Shown: positions 1 through 5,738 of the stretch, piece by piece
How positions within the stretch are numbered: position 1 is the stretch's first letter
Layout: each line of letters begins with the position of its first letter
Source: an uncultured Flavobacteriales bacterium
Lineage (GTDB): Bacteria > Bacteroidota > Bacteroidia > Palsa-965
DNA: 12,387 nucleotides
Direction: 5' to 3'
Assembly (NCBI GenBank): GCA_946478675.1
Contig: CAMLEF010000105.1
Location: 1 to 12,387, forward strand
Position numbers and translations under genes: made by a program
Notes under the pieces: generated by a model
The model's input: the letters and a program-made list of their open reading frames with translations, nothing else
Databases searched by the model: none
Told to the model about the DNA's origin: nothing

Positions 1-1
1 G

Positions 2-1459
2 ATCTGTCGAAGTAGCACGTCGCGTCGTGCTACTTCGACCGGCGGACAGAAAGATCTCGACGGACAATATTTCGAAGATCTGTACCAGTCGACGCTCGTC
101 AATGGAAAATGGGGAATGCCGGTGAACCTCGGCAAGCCGATCAACAGCGACGACCACGATGCGACGGCCGGCATTTCTCCCGACGGACAGAAGCTCTACG
201 TGTATCGTCCCGTGCATGGCGGCGATCTTTTCGAATGCGAATTGAAAGGCGACAAATGGACGGAGCCGGAGCGCATGAACAAGAACATCAACTCCGACGG
301 CCACGAATCGTCGGTGTCGCTTTCATTCGACGGCAAGAAGCTGTATTACATCAGCGACAAAGACGGCGGACTCGGCAACCGCGACATCTGGATGTCGACG
401 ATGGATGCGAAAGGGAAGTGGGGACAATCCGTGAACGTCGGTGCGCCGATCAATACGATCTACGGCGAAGAAGGCGTGTTCATGCATCCCGACGGAAAAA
501 CGATCTACTTCAGCTCGCAGGGCCACAACTCGATGGGCGGCTACGACATTTTCAAAAGCGAATTCAAAGACGGAAAATGGGGCGAGCCGGAAAATCTCGG
601 CTGGCCGATCAACGGTCCGGATGACGACGTGTTCTTCGTTATTTCGGCGAACGGCAAACACGGTTATTACGCGTCGAATAAAAAAGACGGTTACGGCGAA
701 AAAGACATTTACAAAATCACGTTCCTCGGCCCGGAGAAACCGCTTGCGCTGAGCAACGAAGACAACCTGCTGGCGGGCATTGCAGCGCCGGTGAAATCGG
801 TGGAAGCGGCGAAGCCCGTGGAAATTCCGACGGCGCCGGTGACGCTGCTCAAAGGAACGGTGACGGATAAAATTTCCAAAGCACCGCTGGGCGCGCAGAT
901 CGAGATCGTCGACAACAGCCTGGGACAGGTCATCGCGACTTTCCCGGCGAACAGCGCAACGGGAAAATTCCTGGTGACGTTGCCTTCGGGCAAGAACTAC
1001 GGCATCGCGGTGAAGATGGACGGTTATCTTTTCCATTCGGAGAACTTCGACATTCCAACGTCCGGTGGTTACCAGGAAGTCGTCAAGGACGTCGAGCTGG
1101 AAAAGATCGCTGTGGGAAGCACGATCGTTTTGCGCAACGTTTTCTTCGACTACAACAAAGCCACGCTGAAACCGGAATCGTCGACGGAGCTCGATCGTCT
1201 CGTGAAGATCCTGCAGGATAATCCTTCGATCCGCATCGAACTTTCGGGGCACACGGACAACATCGGCACGGAAGAATACAACCAGAAGCTGTCGGAGAGC
1301 CGCGCAAAATCCTGCGTCGATTATCTCGTCAGCAAAGGCATCGCCGCGAGCCGTCTCGAATACAAAGGCTACGGCGAGATGCGCCCGATCGACACGAACG
1401 AAACGGATGCAGGCCGCGCGAACAACCGCCGCACGGAATTCAAGATCCTCAGCAAATGA
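2..1459 (+). CDS. PD40 beta-propeller / OmpA-domain outer-membrane protein, 5' truncated
   Basis: The frame is open from the window edge, so the N-terminus is missing and the ATG at 116 is internal. About 485 residues are visible. First come PD40/WD40-like repeats of the form 'DG(K/Q)xxY(F/Y)xS...GG.DI(F/W)', for example around 160-265, 310-405, 460-570 and 620-720. A carboxypeptidase-regulatory-like fold follows (about 845-1110), then a C-terminal OmpA domain (about 1120-1459) with FFDYNKATLKPES, the HTDNIG loop and NQKLSESRAKSCVDYL, the usual peptidoglycan-binding signature. Proteins with this order sit in the periplasm or outer membrane and bind peptidoglycan; with N-terminal TPRs the architecture would match PorE of the type IX secretion system, but that part is outside the window. 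The stop TGA overlaps the next gene's ATG. The first five residues do not fit the family pattern (see findings). Domain calls are secure; the PorE role is only a possibility. Confidence 0.93.
   Translation: MCRSSTSRRATSTGGQKDLDGQYFEDLYQSTLVNGKWGMPVNLGKPINSDDHDATAGISPDGQKLYVYRPVHGGDLFECELKGDKWTEPERMNKNINSDGHESSVSLSFDGKKLYYISDKDGGLGNRDIWMSTMDAKGKWGQSVNVGAPINTIYGEEGVFMHPDGKTIYFSSQGHNSMGGYDIFKSEFKDGKWGEPENLGWPINGPDDDVFFVISANGKHGYYASNKKDGYGEKDIYKITFLGPEKPLALSNEDNLLAGIAAPVKSVEAAKPVEIPTAPVTLLKGTVTDKISKAPLGAQIEIVDNSLGQVIATFPANSATGKFLVTLPSGKNYGIAVKMDGYLFHSENFDIPTSGGYQEVVKDVELEKIAVGSTIVLRNVFFDYNKATLKPESSTELDRLVKILQDNPSIRIELSGHTDNIGTEEYNQKLSESRAKSCVDYLVSKGIAASRLEYKGYGEMRPIDTNETDAGRANNRRTEFKILSK
6..39. 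repeat. Perfect 14-bp inverted repeat, 6-nt loop, at window edge
   Basis: Bases 6-19 (GTCGAAGTAGCACG) are the exact reverse complement of 26-39, separated by TCGCGT. The repeat lies inside the coding frame of the PD40/OmpA gene. The right arm codes for residues that fit a PD40 protein (TSRRATSTGG), while the left arm codes for residues that do not. It may be a fold-back artefact at a contig end. Confidence 0.85.
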
Positions 1460-1794
1460 TGCCGTCGGATCCGCAGGCGCGTTTGATCTATGAGCAATTG
1501 CAGAAAGCGATCGCACGCATGGCGCAGCTTTCGTTTCGTGTGAATGCGGAAACGGGTTACTGCGTGTTCTTCGATATTGCAGGACACGTCAATTCGTACA
1601 ACCTGCAGCTCGCGAAAAACAAAGAAGATTACAACGCGAACCTGCTGGAGGAAGATGTGGATTGCGTGTACGACCCGGAAGACGGCGGCGATGAAACGCT
1701 TTTCTACACGCGCGCGCTGGACAAGACGGAATATCTCTGCACGAGGCTGGAGAAGTATCTGAATGAATTCAGCGGCGGTGGCAGGCCGGTGTAG
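1456..1794 (+). CDS. Hypothetical protein, 112 aa, coupled to the OmpA gene
   Basis: I do not recognise this family. The ATG at 1456 overlaps the TGA of the upstream gene (ATGA), and a second in-frame ATG follows directly at 1459; either could be used, and translational coupling is likely. The product is soluble, with no signal peptide or membrane segment. It starts with a helical region (RLIYEQLQKAIARMAQLSF), continues with a beta-like stretch (TGYCVFFDIAGHVNSYNLQL), then an acidic stretch (EEDVDCVYDPEDGGDE), and ends in a helix (KTEYLCTRLEKYLNEF) and a Gly-rich tail. Base composition matches the gene upstream, which supports a real gene. It shares a transcript with the envelope protein, but no function can be inferred from that alone. 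Confidence 0.75.
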   Translation: MMPSDPQARLIYEQLQKAIARMAQLSFRVNAETGYCVFFDIAGHVNSYNLQLAKNKEDYNANLLEEDVDCVYDPEDGGDETLFYTRALDKTEYLCTRLEKYLNEFSGGGRPV

Positions 1795-1818
1795 GAATTC
1801 AAAAATTGAAGATTTAAA

Positions 1819-1833
1819 ATTCAACTATTCTTT
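1819..1833 (+). repeat. Short intergenic repeat, copy 1
   Basis: ATTCAACTATTCTTT occurs here, just after a gene end, and again identically at 9394-9408, also just beyond a gene end. Both copies sit in TTCAA-rich DNA typical of Bacteroidota spacers. Confidence 0.6.
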
Positions 1834-1858
1834 AGAGAGCGAATTGCCTGTTCTGATC

Positions 1859-1917
1859 GTAAAAAGTAAACCTCGAAGGTTTCCAAAAACCTTCGAGGTT
1901 TACTTTTTACTTTTTTT
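1859..1917 (+). terminator. 24-bp perfect hairpin plus T run
   Basis: Bases 1859-1882 are perfectly complementary to 1887-1910, with a 4-nt loop (CCAA), and seven T residues follow (1911-1917). It should terminate transcription of the OmpA operon. The stem has A-rich and T-rich ends, so it could work in both directions, but no minus-strand gene ends here. It lies only 12 bases before the GTG of mnmD. Confidence 0.85.
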
Positions 1918-1929
1918 GACCTTTGTAAC

Positions 1930-2601
1930 GTGAGCAAAGATTTCTTCAACCGGAAGATCATCACTACTTCGGACGGCAGCGCTTCCATTTACCTGCCGGA
2001 TTTCGACGAGCATTATCATTCCGTGCATGGAGCGGTGCAGGAATCGAAGCATGTGTTTATGAAAATGGGGTGGGAGCCGCTGGCGGATCGCAGTAACGTT
2101 TCTGTTCTTGAAATTGGTTTCGGCACGGGATTGAATGCGTTGCTGGTACTCGAAGAATGCCTGCGTCATCCGGAAGTAAGCGTGAACTACACTTCGCTGG
2201 AAGCTTACCCGGTCAAGATGGAAGACGCGGCGAAGCTGAATTACACGGAGCAGTTCCGCAATGAATTTCTGAAGCTGCACGAAGCGGAATGGAATATGCC
2301 CGTGTCGATCACAAAAAACTTCTCGCTCGAAAAGCTGCAAACAACGCTGCAGGATTTTTCTCCGCAGGAAAACAGCTTCGATCTCGTTTTCTTCGACGCC
2401 TTCGCTCCGCGTGTGCAGCCGGAATTGTGGACGGAAGAAGTTTTTCGCAAGATGTTTTTCGCGATGAAGCCCGGCAGTATTCTCGTTACATATTGCTCGA
2501 AAGGAGACGTACGCCGCGCGATGATCGCTGCCGGATTATCCGTGGAAAAACTGCCGGGGCCCCCGGGAAAAAGAGAAATGCTTCGCGCGACGAAAAGCTA
2601 A
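1930..2601 (+). CDS. mnmD: MnmD: tRNA 5-methylaminomethyl-2-thiouridine methyltransferase
   Basis: MnmD performs the last SAM-dependent methylation of the wobble uridine (mnm5s2U34) in tRNAs for Lys, Glu and Gln, in the cytoplasm. The 223-residue product has the family's N-terminus (SIYLPDFDEHYHSVHGAVQESKHVF, residues 19-43), the SAM-binding loop EIGFGTGLNALL (61-72), DLVFFDAFAPRVQPELW (151-167), and the C-terminal block TYCSKGDVRRAM...PGPPGKREMLRA (187-220). It lacks the FAD oxidoreductase half of proteobacterial MnmC, as is usual in Bacteroidota. The start is a GTG: it is the only start that keeps the conserved N-terminus, and there is no Shine-Dalgarno site. The end overlaps the convergent phosphoribosyltransferase gene by 4 nt. 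Confidence 0.95.
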   Translation: MSKDFFNRKIITTSDGSASIYLPDFDEHYHSVHGAVQESKHVFMKMGWEPLADRSNVSVLEIGFGTGLNALLVLEECLRHPEVSVNYTSLEAYPVKMEDAAKLNYTEQFRNEFLKLHEAEWNMPVSITKNFSLEKLQTTLQDFSPQENSFDLVFFDAFAPRVQPELWTEEVFRKMFFAMKPGSILVTYCSKGDVRRAMIAAGLSVEKLPGPPGKREMLRATKS

Positions 2602-3233
2602 GCTTCATCGACGGCAGCAGCCCGAAGCAGCGTGACCACTTCTTCGTCTTCCACCTGCCGGAAATCGGAATAAAACGCGCCCACGCCCGGGAAATAATCA
2701 GGCTCCAGCAGGCAAACGAATTCATCACATTCCTTTCGGATCATATCGGCGCTGCGGCCCGGCGCGACGGGAACAGCCACGATTATTTTTGCCGGATTTT
2801 GTTTTCGCAGCATGCGCAGGAGAATGAGCAGCGTGTTGCCCGTCGCAATGCCGTCATCGACGAGCAGCACCGTTTTTCCTTTCAGCTCAGGCGATGTACG
2901 GTTGCCCCTGTACAGCTTTGCGCGTTCGTTCAGCAGCGCCCGGATCTCCGCCGTTTTTTCGTCGACGTAGCTGCGCGAAACGGCCGTGTGCTCATCGACG
3001 ATCACGCTGTCCGGCGAAACCGCTCCGATTGCAAATTCGGGATTGGACGGGTGCCCGATTTTTTTCGACAGCAAAATGTCGAGCGGCAATTTCAATGCGC
3101 GTGCGATCTCCGCTCCAACCGGCACGCCGCCTCTCGGAATGGCCATCACGATACTGTCGGTGCCGCGAAAATGTTCCAGCTTTTTTGCCAGCAATTTTCC
3201 CGCTTCGGCGCGATTTTCAAATTGATCGGACAT
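2598..3233 (-). CDS. Phosphoribosyltransferase-family protein (COG1926 type)
   Basis: A 211-residue type I phosphoribosyltransferase fold. The PRPP loop VLLVDDGIATGNT is at residues 122-134, and the N-terminal pattern FENRAEAGKLLAKKL (5-19) followed by IPRGGVPVGAEIA (32-44) is typical of the COG1926 group. The substrate of this group is not established, so no purine or pyrimidine salvage role is claimed. The ATG at 3233 (MSDQFENR) is chosen because the family begins there; a longer frame reaching 3374 only adds Arg/Lys-rich sequence that is the shadow of the small gene upstream. It starts one base after the stop of that small gene, so it belongs to the same operon as polX. Its stop overlaps mnmD tail to tail, and no terminator separates the two. 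Confidence 0.9.
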   Translation of the reverse strand: MSDQFENRAEAGKLLAKKLEHFRGTDSIVMAIPRGGVPVGAEIARALKLPLDILLSKKIGHPSNPEFAIGAVSPDSVIVDEHTAVSRSYVDEKTAEIRALLNERAKLYRGNRTSPELKGKTVLLVDDGIATGNTLLILLRMLRKQNPAKIIVAVPVAPGRSADMIRKECDEFVCLLEPDYFPGVGAFYSDFRQVEDEEVVTLLRAAAVDEA

Positions 3234-3234
3234 T

Positions 3235-3441
3235 TTATTCTTCGGTTCCAGGTTCAGGTTCCGGCTCCTCAGGAACGAGTGGTTTTTCCGGCGGCAGGAC
3301 CGGCTGCTCTTTTTCCGGCGACGGAATGATTTCCGGCGGAACCTCCGGTTGTTCTTTTTCGGGTGAAGGCACAAGCTCCGGCGGCGTCACCGGGATCTCC
3401 GGAACGGGCTTCGGCTGCTGTTGATGCGGATGGTTTTTCAT
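3235..3441 (-). CDS. Small proline/glutamate-rich protein, 68 aa
   Basis: This is a low-complexity protein rich in Pro, Glu and Lys, with a short N-terminal HPHQQQPKP segment and a tandem motif PSPEKEQP at residues 25-32 and 40-47, each copy followed by a PPE step. It has no signal peptide or hydrophobic segment and is presumably disordered; its function is unknown. An ATG at 3504 would add 21 residues, but I prefer 3441. That ATG overlaps, as ATGA, a TGA at 3438-3440 that is in frame with polX and looks like its original end; the extra 21 residues would be out-of-frame polX tail. An A-rich stretch (CCAAAAAAGAA) precedes the chosen start. The stop is one base before the phosphoribosyltransferase ATG. 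Confidence 0.7.
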   Translation of the reverse strand: MKNHPHQQQPKPVPEIPVTPPELVPSPEKEQPEVPPEIIPSPEKEQPVLPPEKPLVPEEPEPEPGTEE

Positions 3442-3500
3442 TGCTGGACCAATTCTTTTTTGGAGTTCTTGCGGGTGAGCCGCTTCAGCTCCTCCCATGA
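3438..3500 (-). other. Probable original 3' end of polX, beyond an in-frame TGA
   Basis: Continuing in the polX frame past the TGA at 3501-3503 gives SWEELKRLTRKNSKKELVQQ and then TGA at 3440-3438. From memory of the family, PolX C-termini run ILN(T/A)-L-S-x-x-(E/D)-(L/V), followed by a basic helix. This stretch aligns without a gap, with the TGA in place of the Leu. A TTA-to-TGA change would explain it. Confidence 0.7.
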
Positions 3501-5192
3501 TCATGTATTGAGAATATCATCGGGCGTGCACCAGGCGCGGCGCGCAATCGCCACACCGGGCTCCATGAAACTGAATTGCGAAAGCTGGTGACTGTCGGTG
3601 CTGATGACGAGCTTCACGCCCTGCTCGCGGGCCTGCTTTGCCAATTGATCGTTCAGGTCCATGCGGTCGGGCTGCGCGTTGATTTCAAGCGCGGTTCCTG
3701 TTTGTTTCGCCGCGCGGATCACTTCATTCATGTCCGCTTTGTACGCCTCGCGTTTGCCGATCAGGCGCCCGGTCGGATGACCGATGCAGCGTACCAGCGG
3801 ATGTTCGCAGGCGCGGATGAGCCGGTCCGTATTGTCTGCACTGAAATTGTTGTGGATCGCCGCCGTCACCCAATCGAGCTGCTCCAGGATTTCGTCGGAA
3901 AAATCGAGGCGGCCATTGCGTAAGATGTCGACTTCGATTCCTGTTTTGATAAAGTTCCGGCCCAGCTTACGATTGATCGCCGCAATTTCTTTCAGCTGCT
4001 TCAGCAAATCTTTTTCATCGAGCCCATGCGCGATCCGCGACGACCGGGAATGATCCGTGACTACGATGTAGTCATAATTGAAATTTGCCGCGACGTACTG
4101 CGCGATTTCCTCAATGGAAGAAAGCCCGTCGCTCCAGGTGCTGTGCAATTGCAGGTCGCCGCGAATGTCGTTCATGGAAACGAGCGCGGGAATTTTATGC
4201 CGGGCCGCGAGTTCGATCTCTCCTGCATCTTCCCGCATTTCAGGAGGTATGTAGGAAAGGCCGAGCTTGCCGTATAGTTCTTCTTCTGTTTTGCCCGCGA
4301 TGCGTTTTTCGGATTTTGTTACGAACAATCCATACTCGTTGATCTTATAACCTTTTTCCTTGCCGATGGTCCGCAGGTGAATGTTGTGCTCTTTCGATCC
4401 CGTGAAATACAGCAGCGCCGATCCCCATTCGTCTTCGTCGACCAGCCGAAGGTCCGCCTGTTTTCCCGATGCGGCATGAATGATGGCGGCGCGCGTTTCT
4501 CCTTTGGCCGTTACCTGCGCAGCAAATTGCGGCGACGTAAAGTGGGCGACTATTTTCCTGCGGAATTTTTTTTCGCAGGCAACCAGCACGTCGATGTCGC
4601 CGATGGTGTCTTTTTTCCGGCGAAGGCTTCCGGCAAGTTCTGCCTGCTTTACTTCCGGCAGTTGCCTGAGCCATGCGAGTATTTCCCGCCCGGCCTCCAG
4701 CGCATCCCACAACAGCATGCGCTCCTCGACGGTCTTGTGCAATTTCAATCCGCGAAGCATGCTTTCCACTTTCTTTGTGCCGAATCCTTTCAGCTTCGCC
4801 ACCTTTCCTTCCTGCAACGCGCGCACGAGGTCCTCTTTCTTTTCCACTTTCAACGTGCGATGAATTTTCTGCAGCGACTTCGGCCCGAACCCGCGGATGT
4901 CCATCATGTCCATGATTCCGTGCGGCACTTTCTTTTTCAGCTCCTCGTACTGCTTCACTTTCCCGGAAGCAACGAACTCCGTTATCTTTTCCGCGATGCT
5001 TTCCCCGATGCCGGGCAATTCCTGCAACGTTTCGTTCCGGATATATGACTGCACGTCCTCCGTTAAACCGGAAATCATTCGCGCTGCTTTCTGGTAAGCG
5101 ATGGCGCGGAACCGGTCGCCGAGGTAACGGTAGATCGCTGCCATATCCGTGAAGATCGCCGCCAGCGGTTTGTTATGGAGTTTTTCGGGCAA
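3501..5192 (-). CDS. polX: PolX: family X DNA polymerase with PHP 3'-5' exonuclease domain
   Basis: A DNA-repair (gap-filling) polymerase of 563 residues up to the first stop. Helix-hairpin-helix motifs are LPGIGESIAEKI (59-70), RGFGPKSLQKI (100-110) and LKGFGTKKVESML (134-146). The polymerase core has GSLRR (188-192) with catalytic Asp pair D199/D201, third Asp D247 in DLRL, and TGSKEHN (264-270). The PHP nuclease runs from about 344: DLQLHSTWSDG (Gln at the first His position of the HxH motif), TDHS 379-382, E420, H447, GHPTGR 471-476, STDSH 531-535. The start is TTG at 5192, because the next ATG (5144) would remove the first helix of the N-terminal domain. It heads an operon with the small Pro-rich gene and the phosphoribosyltransferase. 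The last roughly 20 residues appear cut off by the TGA. Confidence 0.95.
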   Translation of the reverse strand: MPEKLHNKPLAAIFTDMAAIYRYLGDRFRAIAYQKAARMISGLTEDVQSYIRNETLQELPGIGESIAEKITEFVASGKVKQYEELKKKVPHGIMDMMDIRGFGPKSLQKIHRTLKVEKKEDLVRALQEGKVAKLKGFGTKKVESMLRGLKLHKTVEERMLLWDALEAGREILAWLRQLPEVKQAELAGSLRRKKDTIGDIDVLVACEKKFRRKIVAHFTSPQFAAQVTAKGETRAAIIHAASGKQADLRLVDEDEWGSALLYFTGSKEHNIHLRTIGKEKGYKINEYGLFVTKSEKRIAGKTEEELYGKLGLSYIPPEMREDAGEIELAARHKIPALVSMNDIRGDLQLHSTWSDGLSSIEEIAQYVAANFNYDYIVVTDHSRSSRIAHGLDEKDLLKQLKEIAAINRKLGRNFIKTGIEVDILRNGRLDFSDEILEQLDWVTAAIHNNFSADNTDRLIRACEHPLVRCIGHPTGRLIGKREAYKADMNEVIRAAKQTGTALEINAQPDRMDLNDQLAKQAREQGVKLVISTDSHQLSQFSFMEPGVAIARRAWCTPDDILNT

Positions 5193-5212
5193 TGAGAATT
5201 GTTTGATGGTAA

Positions 5213-5220
5213 CAAAACTA
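5213..5220 (-). promoter_or_regulatory. Candidate -7 box (TAGTTTTG) for the polX operon
   Basis: On the minus strand this reads TAGTTTTG, a full match to the Bacteroidota sigma-factor box TAnnTTTG. It lies 20 bases before the TTG start of polX, which would give a short leader of about 15 nt. No clear -33 TTTG was found upstream. Confidence 0.5.
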
Positions 5221-5378
5221 TTTTGCCTTGCTGTCGTCCGCAGGCGTTTTGCTCATGGGCCGAAATGATCCTCGTCACTTCGATCGCGAATCGCGCAATT
5301 GACCGTTTCCGCTTCCTGGCGTAAAAAAGATCACGCCTTCTTTTGATGAATTTCATGTTTTACCGGGACAGACGAGCC

Positions 5379-5386
5379 TATGTTTG
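5379..5386 (+). promoter_or_regulatory. Candidate -7 box (TATGTTTG) for the small RNA
   Basis: TATGTTTG fits TAnnTTTG exactly. A T-rich TTTT at 5358-5361, 17 bases upstream, could be the -33 element. Transcription would begin near 5391, just at the 5' arm of the closing stem of the predicted RNA. The box diverges from the polX promoter-like box at 5213-5220. Confidence 0.5.
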
Positions 5387-5390
5387 CTGC

Positions 5391-5603
5391 GTTCTCTTCC
5401 CGGATTGCCCGGAGGAGCAGGCCGGCAGACGCTACCGCTTTAACAAGCGCGAATCCTGCACGTACGGAACACAGCAGCAGCTGCGATCTCCTGTCCTTGG
5501 GCCTGCGAAGAGAAAAGCGAAAGGCAGAATAACCGCTGTAAAATGCACTAAACTGCCGATTACGCGGGGATGGTTCCGGTAAGCTGGCCATCCCCGTTTT
5601 TTT
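5391..5603 (+). ncRNA. Candidate structured small RNA, about 213 nt
   Basis: This stretch has a promoter-like box in front, a strong terminator behind and no convincing protein gene between. Predicted pairing: TTCTCTTC (5392-5399) with GAAGAGAA (5507-5514), and GCAGGCC (5417-5423) with GGCCTGC (5500-5506). The two right-hand arms are contiguous, so the helices should stack, with a 17-nt bulge on the left strand (5400-5416) that can fold on itself. Inside lies a hairpin CGCTT-TAAC-AAGCG (5436-5449). A rod closed by its own 5' end with a one-sided bulge recalls 6S-type RNAs, and a Bacteroidota 6S family (6S-Flavo) exists, but I cannot match its consensus from memory. It shows no features of tmRNA, RNase P or SRP RNA. 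A 79-codon frame at 5343-5582 ends inside the terminator and is probably not translated. Confidence 0.5.
5565..5603 (+). terminator. Rho-independent terminator of the small RNA
   Basis: CGGGGATGG (5565-5573) pairs with CCATCCCCG (5588-5596) across a 14-nt loop, followed directly by seven T (5597-5603). Only the + strand has the T run, so it ends a rightward transcript, although no recognised + strand CDS lies upstream. Confidence 0.85.
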
Positions 5604-5738
5604 GAATCCCCAAAGAGCAAAAGAATTCGGAAGATAAAATTTGCACCGCTTCTTAATGCTGGGTAAATAAGTTTTCATGAAGATGAACACTGCAACTATA
5701 ACTACACGGATCGATTGCACACACCCGTGCAGTTTTCC

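Noticed and set aside
323..1516. Long minus-strand open frame opposite the OmpA gene
   Set aside because: It is Arg/Val/Phe-rich with no domain, and lies opposite a gene whose PD40 and OmpA motifs are unmistakable. It is an antisense shadow caused by codon bias.
2289..3329. 346-codon + strand frame across mnmD and the phosphoribosyltransferase
   Set aside because: It is out of frame with mnmD and antisense to a gene with a clear PRPP loop. The composition is Arg-rich and has no motif.
3501..3503. Selenocysteine or alternative genetic code at the polX TGA
   Set aside because: The aligned family residue is Leu, not Cys. Only a weak 4-bp GAGC/GCTC pairing follows the TGA, and TGA is used as a normal stop by other genes here (for example 1457-1459 and 8557-8559).
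5343..5582. 79-codon + strand frame overlapping the small RNA
   Set aside because: It starts upstream of the predicted transcription start, ends inside the terminator stem, and has an unprotein-like Arg/Cys-rich composition.
5331..5720. 129-codon minus-strand frame between polX and the Ere-like gene
   Set aside because: Its last part (AGLLLRAIREENAANIG) looks faintly protein-like, but the N-terminal half does not, it has no recognisable domain, and it lies opposite a region with promoter, stem and terminator on the + strand. It remains the main alternative to the RNA call.
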